Origin: Eurosta solidaginis | Lineage: Eukaryota > Arthropoda > Insecta > Diptera > Tephritidae | Length of the DNA: 64,000 bases | Reading direction: 5' to 3' | Assembly: GCF_040869045.1 (NCBI RefSeq) | Contig: NC_090319.1 | Coordinates: 260,974,897 to 261,038,896, forward strand | In this document: piece after piece, positions 1 through 10,470 of the stretch | Layout of the letters: every line of letters starts with the position of its first letter | Numbering within the stretch: the first letter of the stretch is position 1 | The notes under the pieces: generated by a model | What the model was told of the DNA's origin: nothing | The model's database searches: none | What the model saw: the letters and a program-made list of their open reading frames with translations, nothing else | Made by a program: the position numbers and the translations under genes

Positions 1-1789
1 AAAAAATCTCAAATGGAAACTGTTTCTGAGAGAAAAATAAAAAATAATTTTAATTTTCGGAACGAAATGAAAAACACAAAAATATAAAGATCAATTCATT
101 TAGCGATAGGCGTTTTCCCCTCTTCAATTTGATTGTTTTGCTTTATACATTGGGCAGCAGGAGTGATTTGCCATTTCCAATTTATTCTCATAAGGTCAGC
201 TTGTTTATGCGTTATCTGACCACTACTAATCAATTTCTTAATACATTCTTATTCTGTTTTTAACAAACTTTTCTAAAACAAGCTTCTTCAACAACCTTTG
301 TACTATATTATTATCTCTTGTCTTTCGTCTACGCACTCACTTTATTTGCATTAAATATTTTTTTACAATTTTTTTGTACACTCAAGTCAGTCTGCACTTC
401 GTTAAGGACGCGGCACAGTGACATTTTTCATGTAGATACATTCAGCACAAGCTTATGCATTCAAATAACATCGCCACAATCAACCAAGCTGTTGCGTTTA
501 TAAATATGAGGGAATTTCAGACTTTGTAATTCAAGTTTATTTCGCCTTGCCCATTCACATACAAAATTTCGCTAAGCACTGTTTTAAATATTCTACTTAT
601 ACAACAAAGATAATTGCTAACATATTTTGTGTCGTATTTATTTGTTATATTGCAGTTTTTAATTGCGAAACATGTTAGAAAAGTTACCAGCAAGTGAGTA
701 AAATAATTTCACTTGCAAAGTGTGCCAGCACTTTTAGCCAAAACAAATGTCAAATTCTTCTTCTTCTGCTTTGCTTGCAGCAAAAGTTGCAAGTTGGCTA
801 CTGTTTTGTGTCAGTTGGCGCCAGTGTCGCGCAATCTACCGTTCTCCATAAAAGCACGTGCAATCTGCTCATAATGCATAAGATTGAGTTAAACGCATCT
901 ATATGAAAAGCTGCTTATGTGACGGGGTTTTAGATTTTCCAATCACCAAAGTCCTCTGCATTTTCGCATTCGTCTGACCGCATACAAACAAACCAAATTT
1001 TCAATGGATTTTGTGTTTAGAATTTAAAATTTTCAAATTGCAAATTCAATGCAAATACAATGGCTTTCGGTCAAAAAGTTTGCCAGCAAAAGTTTAGTTT
1101 CCCATTGCAGTTGAGCAATTGTGTTGATTGAAAGAGATTTTTGAAGTAAAAAGTTTCAATTATTTTACTTAGAAGCAAGAAGTATGCTTGCCTGCTGGTA
1201 AGGCAGTCAAAGTATTGTGCTTACGACCATTTATAAAATAAATTGAAATCGATAGCCACAACTTGGGACGAACATAATTGGAGACAGATATAATAAATGT
1301 GGTTTTCAAATATATTGTTCAATTTATTAAAATTTATTTATTAACATTAGGGTGCTAGGTGAATTTTTCCTGCTGACAACCGCTTAAGTTTGGGTTTGAC
1401 ACTCAAACTGAATTACTAAGCCAGAAGAAGTTTTTATTTCACTCGGAAAATAATAATTATTTTTTGCATTATCTATTGCGTTTGGAATAAAACAGTATCT
1501 TTCGAGTTTTTTAATTTTAGAAAGATAAGAATATAATGCGAATTTTGAGAGACACATAACTTGTACTTTGTTTGACTAAAGTTGATTGGGCTACAAAACC
1601 ATAAACAAATGACATCAGATCACGTATTGAATTTTTGTATTTGTAATCGAATTAAAAAAATAAAACTTGATAACGTAGCGCTTTTAACATTTCTCGATTC
1701 TTTATATTTCTCTCATATTCCGCTACCAGTGTTCGGAGTATTTAAAATTGTTACCTGAGTAAACGACTACGGCGGAGTTAGAGTTAAAT
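1..1789. other. AT-rich DNA without a recognisable gene
   Basis: Short open frames only, all rich in Leu, Phe and Ser as expected of AT-rich noncoding DNA. No domain, RNA gene or long repeat is visible except the short minisatellite-like stretch at 1425-1530. Confidence 0.6.
1425..1530 (+). repeat. Degenerate ~38-bp repeat, short block
   Basis: About two and a half loose units built from the words TTTTTATTTC, CTCGGAAAATAA, AACAGT and TTTCGAGTTTTTT. The same words make the longer array at 36545-36945, so the two blocks look like members of one minisatellite-like family. Unit boundaries are diffuse. Confidence 0.45.
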
Positions 1790-2067
1790 TTTCAGTTTGG
1801 TGGCTTTGCAAATTCTTCTATTGTGTTTTGGCATAATCAAAAAAGTAATCTGCTATAGCAGATGCACTCGAAGTCGACAAAAACATGTTGGATGAGTAAT
1901 TAATAGGAACAATTAAATACAGCATACTTCATACTGAAAGAGAGGCGTACTTAATCTCCCCATATATACACCGTGAAAACATTGTTTTGAAAATATATAC
2001 AGGATCATACCCAACAGTCAACTCGGCTGCATGCGGTTTACCATACAAATTATATCTTCTTGTAAGG
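1790..2067. repeat. Left arm of a ~240-bp inverted duplication
   Basis: Read in reverse complement this stretch matches 3107-3367 over about 240 bp with a few percent mismatch. Shared landmarks are GGCATAATCAA, GCAGATTACT/GCGGATTACT, AACATGTTGGATGAG and the end CTTCTTGTAAGG. The right arm lacks about 28 bp found here between two GGC words. The arms enclose LOA-like retrotransposon pieces. Confidence 0.75.
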
Positions 2068-2270
2068 TTAGGTTTAGATGACCTGGCTGGTCCATGAGGA
2101 CCTCACATAGACTGTATAGTGTTCCAAAAGGTTTATTTAACGACCAAAATGAAAAACCCTATCAAAAACCAGGACTTATGTTTTAAAATAGCTCCATTCT
2201 CTTGAAAAATACTAGAAGCTTTCTAGGACTTATGCCACTTTCTGCTTCTAGATCTGACAACTGTATCACT
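2068..2270 (-). mobile_element. LOA-like retrotransposon, 3' end fragment
   Basis: Minus-strand 3' UTR fragment. It matches the downstream copies at 2450-2670 and 3360-3480 through AAAAACCCTATCAAAAACC, the CTAGAAGC words and a CCTAACC tail next to the left inverted arm. It encodes nothing. Only the last ~200 bp of the element are present. Confidence 0.6.
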
Positions 2271-2449
2271 CCTAATAAATCAGTGTTGCCTCTCTATCTG
2301 TAAGAATAGAGAAGGGAGGTGTTCCCACTCAAGTACTACGTGCATCACCAGCAGATATTCTAATCGAACTCATTATGCCAACACAAACCAGTCATTGCAG
2401 CCACCAAACTAAGGTAGTATAGGTTAATATTGGCTTCATAACACTACCA

Positions 2450-3106
2450 GGTTAGGTTAGGTTGAACTGCCCAGCCCATGAGGACCTCAGATAGACTGAA
2501 TAAGTCCGTAGTGTTACCAGAAGTTTGTTTTAATGACCAAACCAAAAAACCCTATCAAAAATTAGGACCTATGTTATAAAATAACACCGTCCTCTTGGAA
2601 AATGCTAGAAGCTTCCTAGGATTTAAGCCACTTGCTGCTTCTAGATCTGACAGCTGTATCACTCCTAATTGCTAGGGTCTTAACCTGGCAAGCGCAAGGC
2701 AAGAGCACAGAACGTGCTCGATCGTTTCCTCCTCCAGCCCGCTCTTCCTACATCTGCTATCACTGGCCAAGCCTAATTTAAAGGCATGTGACACCAGAAG
2801 GCAGTGTCCAGTCAGAACACCCGTCATGAATATACAGTCCTCTCTTTTTAATGATAGAAGCAACTTTGTTAGTCTAAGGTTGTAAGACTTGCACATAATC
2901 TTCGACACTTTACTGCCCGTGCTTGAACCCACGTCTTTCTGCTTGGTCTATCATGTGCACCTCTCGCCTTCACTTAATTTCGCCCAGTCTAATTGGGACG
3001 TCTACGGAGCAAGCTTAAATGGATGCGCCCTTTTTAGCTAGTTCATCAGCTTTTTCATTCCCATCTATTCCCGTATGCCCTGGGAAAAAATATAGATGTA
3101 TGCTTC
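2450..3106 (-). mobile_element. LOA-like retrotransposon, 3' fragment with C-terminal Cys/His domain
   Basis: On the minus strand the fragment starts inside RNase H (GIDGNEKADELA-type words near 3030-3070), runs through the conserved C-terminal region (2672-2932; words LRLTKLLLSLKR, TGHCLL, HAFKLGL, then EEETIEHVLCSC) and ends in a 3' UTR with a CCTAACC repeat tail near 2455. The C-terminal Cys/His pattern has one Cys replaced (CRKSG instead of CRKCG). It duplicates the part of the main copy at 3360-3900. It is a dead, 5'-truncated copy. Confidence 0.7.
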
Positions 3107-3367
3107 TCCCTAACCTTACAAGAAGATACAATTTGTATGGTAAACCGCATACAGCCGAGTTGACTGTTGGGTATGATCATGTATATATTTTCAAAACAAT
3201 TTTTTCACGGTGTATATGGTGAGATTAAGCACGCCTCTCTTTCAGTATGAAGTATGCTGTTTTTAATTGTTCCTATTAATTGCTCATCCAACATGTTTTT
3301 TGTCGACTCCGAGTGCATCCGCTATAGCGGATTACTTGTTTGATTATGCCACCAAACTGAAAAACCC
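3107..3367. repeat. Right arm of the ~240-bp inverted duplication
   Basis: Reverse complement of 1790-2067. One end joins LOA-like coding sequence at CTCCCT|AACCTTACAAG and the other joins LOA-like 3' UTR at CCACCAAACTGAAAA. It therefore sits between two pieces of the same retrotransposon rather than at the edge of the locus. Confidence 0.7.
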
Positions 3368-3555
3368 TATCAAAAACCAGGACCTATGTTATAAAATAAC
3401 TCCGTCCTCTTAGAAAATACTAGAAGCTTCCTAGGATTTAAGCCACTTGCTGCTTATAGATCTGACAGATGTATCACTCCTAATAGCTGGAGCCTTAGTC
3501 TGGCAAGCGCAGGGCAAGAGCACAGAACCTGCTCGATCGTTTCCTCCTCCAGCCC

Positions 3556-4218
3556 TCACTTCCTACATCTGCTATCACTGATCAAGCCTAATTTGAAGGC
3601 ATGTGACGCCAGAAGGCGGTGTCCAGTCAGAATACCCGTCATGAGTCTACAGTCACCTCTTTTTAATGATAGAAGCAACTTTGTTAGTCTAAGGTTGTAA
3701 GACCTGCACATAATCTTCGACACTTTACAGCCCCGCGCTTGAACCCACGCCTTTCCTGCTTGATCTATCATGTGCACCTCTCGCCTTCGCTTAATTTCGC
3801 CCAGTCTAATTGGGACGTCTACGGAGCAAGCTTAAATGGATGCGCCCTTTTTAGCTAGTTCATCAGCTTTTTCATTCCCATCTATTCCCATATGACCTAG
3901 GACACAATATAGATGTATGATTCTCCCTGTCCCAATCCTCTTCAGGGACTGCTTACACTCTAACACGCATTTAGATGGTATGCGAGATTATTGCCTTAAT
4001 TGCTGCTTGACTGTCAATAAAAAGTTAACACGATTGCAGCTTGGTCTATTTTCTTCCAGGGTTTCTACTTCTTTGGATACGGCTACTATTTCCGCTTGGA
4101 AAACGCTATAGTAATCCGCCAGCCTGTAGGATCTGTTTATTTTCGGAGCAGCACAGTATATCGCAGACTTTGGAACCATCTGTGGACACATGTATTGCCT
4201 AGTCCGCCATTTGAGCAA
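3556..4218 (-). pseudogene. RNase H and C-terminal Cys/His region of LOA-like element
   Basis: Two frames. 3988-4218 carries an RNase H-like start (AIYCAAPKINRSYRLAD, then FQAEIVAV where RNase H has its conserved Glu). Around 3850-3900 the words GHMGIDGNEKADELAKKGAS are readable, the usual RNase H end. 3556-3777 holds the C-terminal region (SYNLRLTKLLLSLKRGDC, TGHRLLASHAFKLGL, CRK) found also at 2672-2932. The parts are out of frame with each other, so this is a relic. Confidence 0.75.
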
Positions 4219-4314
4219 CCTTGTGCCAACCGTCCACCTCTATTGTGGTCTTAAGATCGCCTTCGAAGCGCAGATAGGGAATAAGGTAGTCTGTTCGTCT
4301 TGGGATTGATGCCG

Positions 4315-5400
4315 CTATACACCTATGACCGTATGGTCGGCGCTCAAGCTGCCCGATGCACCAAGCCTGGTTGCAGTTGTTAACGCTATGTTCTTTGCTA
4401 CCAGGTCTACAGGTGGAATGTGCAGAATGGCATACAGTGCAGCTGTCGGGGTTGTTTTCAGGGCTCCCGTAATGAGCATTGATAATCTGCATACCCCCTC
4501 TAATTTTTTGAGTGCTTTTTGTGTGGCTTTCTGCCAAACAATAACTCCATAGTATAGGATAGGACTTACAATCGCTGTAAAAACCCAATGAGAAAGAGAG
4601 GGCGATAAGACCCACGTACACCCCAGCATTCTTTTACATGCATAAAGTGCCGTTGAAGCCTTCTTCACCCTCTCCTCCTCGTTGAGCTTCCATGACAGCT
4701 TACTGTCTAGGATGATTCCTAGATACTTTGTACAAGGTTTCTCCTGTAGGGTTGCCCCTCCTAACTTAGGCCTGGTCCAATTTGTGACCTTGTACCTCTT
4801 TGTGAACAAGACCATATCCGTCTTTTCCACGTTGACTTTCAACCCGATATTTGATGCCCAGGTATGAATATCCCGAAGCGCCCGATCCACCAAAGAGCTA
4901 ATCGTTGGAAGGTACTTTCCCCTTATAACAATTGCAACGTCATCCGCGTAAGCCGTAAGTTTTACGGGTCCCTCATCAAAACGCCTGAGCAGTTGGTTGA
5001 TGACCAGCGTCCACAGCAGAGGTGAAAGCACCTCGTGCTTCCTGCAGTTTAACATGCAGCCGATCCATCTGGTTAAGGCTGGATGTACTTTAATGTAATT
5101 AAGACCATCCATAATCGCCCATTTAGAAACATTATTGAAGGTCCCGGCAATGTCCAAGAAGACTCCTAGAGCATATTCCTTATATTCCAGAGATTTCTTT
5201 ATGGTGATTACCACCCTATGCAATGCGGTGTCTACCGACTTGCCTTTGGTGTATGCCTGTTGTGTGGATAGCAGCTTTTCATCCACGTTGGACTTTATGT
5301 ACACATCTATCAGCCTCTCAAAGGTTTTGAGCAGAAATGATGTTAAGCTAATGGGTCTATAATCTTTGAAGCTACACGAGCAGTTCTCAGTCTTATGCAC
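4315..5400 (-). pseudogene. Reverse transcriptase of LOA-like element
   Basis: A 361-codon open frame holding most of an RT palm and thumb. It starts near DYRPISLTSFLLKTFERL (motif 1/2a region), continues with a degenerate LDIAGTFNNV (motif A, normally LDIEGAFNNV), then the core motif AYADDVAIV with YADD at bases 4939-4950, VEKTDMVLFTKR and TKYLGIILDSKLSW. Motif B is damaged: the usual GTPQGGVLSPLLW has lost its start and reads HEVLSPLLW. The enzyme copies element RNA into DNA at a nicked chromosomal target. The frame ends before RNase H, so a shift separates the two domains. Confidence 0.85.
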
Positions 5401-5795
5401 CCATCGAATATTATTTTAAGCCATTCCACGACCGCCCTACTTGGAACTTGTAGCATGGCCGTGAATATACCATCTGGGCCCGCCGATTTAAACTAAGAAA
5501 ACGTCTTCACTGCCCATTCGATCTTGGTATCGGTCACCAAGCCCGGCACTACCCGCTCCGTGATCGAAGTGTGTGTGCTGTCTGCTGGCTCTTCTAAACC
5601 ATCTCCCGATGGGAAATGTGTATCGAGAAGCACCTCAAGGGATTCCTGACTATTACGTGCCATTCCCCCTGGACTATGTTTCCCTTTGCTAGAACTTTTC
5701 TCAACCGTGCTGTTTCGCTGGAGCACTCTATGTCCTTACAGAAACTTTTCCATGAGATTCTCTTCGCCCTGGAAATTTCACGCTTGTCATAACAC

Positions 5796-7907
5796 TACTA
5801 ACGCCCCGATTCTAGTGTGGTAATAACATTCTTCACCACGGTAACGAAATGATGTGGCAACTTTTACACCCTTTTGGTATTCTACCCGCGGAAGTAGCCG
5901 GATAATTTTTTACCCACAAAAGTAGGTGATTACATCGAAATAACCACACAACAGCTGTTGTTAAGAAAAGGCAAAACTGAAAAATAAAGAATTGTAAGCG
6001 CAAATAAGTAAAGATAATAGCAAAAAGTGTTGCCTCTTTCTATACATATTTGTTTACATTATGTACTTTCACAGAATAAATTACAATATACCTATGTAGA
6101 AACTTATGCATAATATGCATATACACATCGTCCCGTTTATTCGTTAACCTCGTATCTACAAGTGAGACATTTTCGGTAAAGCGAACACGGTTGACACACC
6201 ATGTTTTCGTTTGGGACCAAAATTCATCGAAAAAAAGGACCAAATTTTTGTTTTATTTTCTTAGTATAAAATACAAAATTTTAGGATGTTTCCATATAAA
6301 ATTTTACTAAACATAGTGAAGACTTTCCTTTAATTTAAGCTGAACAAACATGACATAGGATTAAGTCTATGTATTTCAGCAACCAACGTTGAGAACCTAG
6401 TTTTGGTCACAAAGCTCTTGGTTCTAGCATTATGTTGTTGATTGCAATGAAACAAAATGTATAGTGCAGTTAGGTTTTAGTAAGAAACGGTTCAAAATTT
6501 GCGTTCTGGTGTTTGCCGAACTATGTATGTGGAAAACTCAGTAAATCATAAATGAAACTAGGCAATTTTGTAGTGCTATTTTTATAGATGCTTACTTTTT
6601 CCCTTAACGTTTAAACTTCATATCGGAGCCTATATTCAGTAATTGTGAGTTTTGATCCCCGGCCTCAGGGGTTCTGCTAGTACATACGGGAATAATTTTA
6701 AACAAAACATTTCTTCCGAAATCCAATCTCTTTTGCATTTGCTTCCTTCTATCTTCGAGTTAAAATATTTCTTGTGCCAAGATACTTAGTTTTCAATTAC
6801 CTTGCGTGGCTTATCACCACAATAGTCCTGGAATTCCTTGAACTCATTGAGCTGGCGACCACCGTAGTGTGATGGTAGCGTGCTCCGCCTACCACGACGA
6901 ATGCCCTGGGTTCACACCCCGGGCAAAGCAACATCAAATTTTAGAAATAAGTTTTTTTCAATTAGAAGACAATTTTTCTAAGCGTGGTCGCCCCTTGGCA
7001 GTGTTTGGCAAGCACTCCGAGTGTGTTTCTGCCATGAAAAGCTCTCAGTGAAAACTCATCTGCCTCGCAGATGCCGTTCGGAGTCGGCATAAAACAAGTA
7101 GGTCCCGCCAATTTGTAGGAAAAATTAAAAAGGAGCACGACGCAAATTGGAAGAGAAGCTCGGCCTAAAATCTCTTCGGAGGTTATCGCGCCTTACATTT
7201 ATTTTTTTATTTATTGAGCTGGGTGAGAAAGATTTAAATATCAACGTGCCAAACGAGAAGTAATGCATATAAATTCTTTGTATAACTTTTGAAAGTCTTA
7301 GGCTCACGGCAGAGTGCTCGCTATAAGCTATACTAGGCGAGAAGCAATTTTTATTTTCATATATTTTACATAGTGTTGTATAACCGACCGAAATATCTAG
7401 CCATTATTAATATTATTATAAAACAAGAGTTTTTTTCTGATTAGTCGGTTATTTTATCAACAATTAACGACAATATGTTTGCCAACACTTTTCTTTTTAA
7501 TGCCAATTTTTTATGGTGAGAGTTCCATTGAAGTAAATTCAAAATTATATGGGGGCTAACGAAAGTGTGGCGAATTTTTGGGCAATATTGTGAATTTTTA
7601 CCTGAGTGAGAAGAAAGAAAAGTACCAATCGTGGCTACTGCCTAAAAAGGACCAACCAAAATTGAAGAAAAGGGATCAGCGGACCAAATGGGGTTGGAAG
7701 GGACCATTTTTGGTCTAAATGGACCAAAGTGGCAACCGCGAAAGCGAAGAAAACTACCTTTCAAATTTCTCCACAGACACTGGTGAGTTTTTCGGTGATA
7801 ACAGCGTTACCACTTGGGCCAGAATCGCGCATAAAAGAACTGGTAACGATATTCGGTTACATAATGTTCTGGGTACTATTTTGCCGGTAACGCTCAGAAT
7901 CGGGGCG
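5796..7907. mobile_element. Decayed inverted-repeat DNA element
   Basis: Both ends carry ACGCCCCGATTCT in inverted orientation (left about 5800-5815, right about 7892-7906), followed by imperfectly matching GTTACC-rich sequence. The interior is AT-rich with no transposase, and holds SINE copy 1. Words GGGACCA and GGACCAAA recur near both internal flanks (6200-6245 and 7645-7735), so a second element may be nested inside. No target duplication was found. Class unknown. Confidence 0.4.
6856..7212 (+). mobile_element. tRNA-derived SINE, copy 1
   Basis: Head resembles a tRNA-Gly gene: GATGGTAGCGTGCTCCGCC (A box to anticodon region), then GGGTTCACACC (B box). A body of about 250 bp follows, with GCCGTTCGGAGTCGGCATAA, then GGAGGTTATCGCGCC and a TTACATTTATTTTT tail. 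It is flanked by a 10-bp direct repeat ATTGAGCTGG at 6846-6855 and 7213-7222. Six further copies lie in this window. Short open frames within it are not genes. Confidence 0.85.
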
Positions 7908-8400
7908 TAAATGTCCAGTATAATATTTTAATGAATAACCTCCATGTTTTGCCATAGAGTCGAGTGCAGCCGAAGAGAACTCTTGTTGCTTTCTTTAAGG
8001 TAGCATCTAGATGAATTTTCCACTTGATGGGTCTGGGATGGTCGGCTTTCTTCTCCAAGTAAAAAAATACTAGCACAGCTTTGTAAGAATTGATAGATAG
8101 TCCTTCGGTATCACAAAACCCTTCTAACTATGATGCGTATGGCTTGATGCGTGCTATTGGATATTGTTTGCTCGTGCATCCCTGTGCTGCAGCTTACAAA
8201 AGTCATCTGCATATTTTTGTGCATCAAAGAAATTGGTATTCAGCAACTGCAGGAATTCACCTATGATAAGGGTCAACAAGGGAGGAAAGAGAACACCCCC
8301 TTGAGGGCTTCCCGTAGTGGTCACAAATGACTCAGTTATCCCTCCCAGCTCCATGCTGATGTTTCTTCTCTACAACTTCGATAGCAGCCCGCGAATAATC
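7890..8400 (-). pseudogene. Reverse transcriptase fragment of a non-LTR element
   Basis: Minus strand 8154-8354 shows GSPQGGVLFPPLL (motif B) followed by KYADDF (motif C). 7894-8076 shows KWKIHLDATLKKAT, the post-palm region usually read as LGVxLDxxLxWKxHL. The segment between them is deleted. The flavour is LOA/R1-like but differs from the copy at 4315-5400. Nothing around it completes the gene. Confidence 0.7.
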
Positions 8401-8821
8401 ATTAGGTGTATGTGCTTGCCAATCGAAGCTACCCATCCGGTCCTGGTGACTTCAGTAGGCTGGAAGTGAACTAAGCTCATTGCACCCGCTTGACAGTGGT
8501 GGGAAGAGTCGGTAGGCTTTTTTCTCCACCACTTATGATCTCATAGTAGATAGTCTATGTAAAGATGCATAAATACCAGATTTTTCTTTAATATGCCACA
8601 TTACTGTCAAGAGCTCTTGCTTCGCTCACACCTTCACATATCAAAACAGTTTCTTGTGAACTTTCAGATGTGATTAAGTACGTACATACCAAATTCAACA
8701 ATTTTTAGATAAAATTAAATGACATTTGTGAGTGCAGCTTTCTTGTTTAAATTCCTTTGGAAATTCTTATTTAGTCAACTTTGCATTAAGTCATTTGACT
8801 TGCCGCTTATTTGTATTAAAA
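8400..8821. other. Unassigned sequence
   Basis: No coding or repeat signal recognised. It may contain a decayed upstream part of the RT relic on the minus strand, but no motif supports this. Confidence 0.4.
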
Positions 8822-8957
8822 AACAAGTAAGGAAGGTTTAGTTCGGGTGTAACCGAACATTACATACTCAATTGAGAGCTGTGGAGACAAAGTAAGGGAA
8901 AATCACCATGTAGGAAAACGAACCGAGGGAAACCTTGGAATGTGTTTGTATGACATG

Positions 8958-10470
8958 CGTATCAAATGAAAGGCATTAAAGAGTATTTTATGAGGGAGTG
9001 GGCCATAGGTCTATAGGTGGACGCCATTTAGGGATATAGTCATAAAGGTGGATCAGGGTTGACTCTAGAATGCGTTCGTACGATATGGGTATCAAATGAA
9101 AGGTGTTAATGAGTATTTTAAAAGGGAGTAATCCTTACTTCCATAGGTGGACGTCGTTTCGAGATATCGGCATAAAGGTGGACCAGAGTGACCCTAGAAT
9201 TTGTTTGTTCAATATGGGTATCAAAAGAAAGGTGTTAATAAGTATTTTAAAAGGGAGTAATCCTTAGTCCCATAGGTGGACGCCGTTTCGAGATATCGCC
9301 ATAAAGAGGACCAGGGATGACCCTAGAATTTGTTTGTACAATATGGGCATCAAAGGAAAGGTGTTAATGAGTATTTTAAAAGGGAGTGGGCCTTAGTTCT
9401 ATAGGTGGACGCCGTTTCGAGATATCGCCATAAAGGAGGACCAGGGGTGAATCTAGAATTCGTTTGTGCAATATGGGTATCAAACGAAAGGAGTTAATGA
9501 GTATTTTAAAAGGGAGTGGGCCTTAGTTCTATAGGTGGACACCTTTTCGAGGTATCGCAATAAAGGTGGACCAGGGGTGACTCTAGACTTTATTAGTACG
9601 ATATTTATTTATTTATTATTTAAAGTCGACGACAAATTATGGTCGACTGCATAATATAAAAGATATATAAATATACAACTCAGAAGATAAAATTTAAGAT
9701 ATATCGAGCTTTCAACAATGTTATATTACAAACAAAGAAATATTAATGAACATTACTATTTAATTTCAGAATATAATAATAATAAGAAATATGAGCAGAA
9801 ATAAGATCTTATGCCGAAATCTTATACTGGCGGAATGCATCAGATTCCGCTAAGCATGATTTCGGAATGCAGTGGATTCCAATCTCCCTGTTGGAATGCA
9901 ACAATATTCCAATCAGCATGTCATGGGAATTCGGCAGTGCTAAGAGTAGTGTAATGAGGATACGCCATCACAAGGCATAAAAAAGTAACATGACCTGTGT
10001 TGTTGGAATGCACCGGATTCCAATCAGCTCGATGCCTGACCCATAAGATTATACTGCCGGAATGCATACGATTCCGGTCAGTGGGTCATATGTGTATCAA
10101 ATGAAAGGTGTTTATGAGTATTTTTAAAAGGGAGTGGGCCTTCGTTTTATAGGTGTTCGCCTTTTCGAGATATCGCCATAAAGGTGGACCAGGGGTGACT
10201 TTAGAATATGTTTGTGCGATATGGGTATCAAATGAAAGGTGTTAATGAGTATTTTAAAAGGGAGTGGGCCTTAGTTCTATAGGTGGACGCCGTTTCGAAA
10301 TATCTCCATAAAGGTGGAACAGGGGTGACTCTAGAATGTGTTTGTACGATATGGGTATCAAATTAAAGGTATTAATGAGGGTTTTAAAAGGGAGTGGTGG
10401 TAGTTGTATATGTGAAGGCGTTTTCCAGATATCGACCAAAATGTGGACCAGGGTGACCCAGAACATCATC
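8958..10470 (+). repeat. ~130-bp tandem array inside family A copy 1
   Basis: Eight visible units with starts near 8960, 9090, 9220, 9350, 9480, 10095, 10230 and 10356. Each contains TATCAAATGAAAGGTGTTAA, AAAAGGGAGTGGGCC, TATAGGTGGACGCC, CGAGATATCGCCATAAAGG and CCAGGGGTGACTCTAGAAT. The array is interrupted between units 5 and 6 by the insertion at 9606-10088. Confidence 0.9.
9606..10088 (-). mobile_element. Hairpin-rich retroelement tail inserted in the array
   Basis: Foreign sequence splits a 130-bp unit at GTACGATAT | ATGTGTATCAAATG, with ATAT on both sides. On the minus strand it ends in a simple AATAAATAAATAAAT tail, as retroposed copies do. It contains five short hairpins of the form GGAATGC-N-ATTCC (about 9832, 9863, 9893, 10005 and 10058). 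There is no coding sequence. It may be a SINE or the 3' UTR of a LINE; the family is not recognised. Confidence 0.6.

Larger units (their letters stand above)
3360..5790 (-). mobile_element. LOA-like non-LTR retrotransposon, 5'-truncated
   Basis: Minus-strand element reading from about 5790 down to 3360. In order it has a stretch upstream of RT (5493-5726), the reverse transcriptase (4315-5400), an RNase H domain (about 3900-4220), a Cys/His C-terminus (3556-3777) and a 3' UTR. The combination of RT and RNase H without LTRs fits the LOA/I group; the assignment to LOA is by sequence flavour. The endonuclease domain is missing. A second, more decayed copy lies on the plus strand at 55530-57846 and matches domain by domain. 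It is inactive because of frameshifts and truncation. Confidence 0.75.

Noticed and set aside
6870..6940. tRNA-Gly gene
   Set aside because: A and B boxes are readable but there is no closed acceptor stem, and the sequence continues into the SINE body in every copy.
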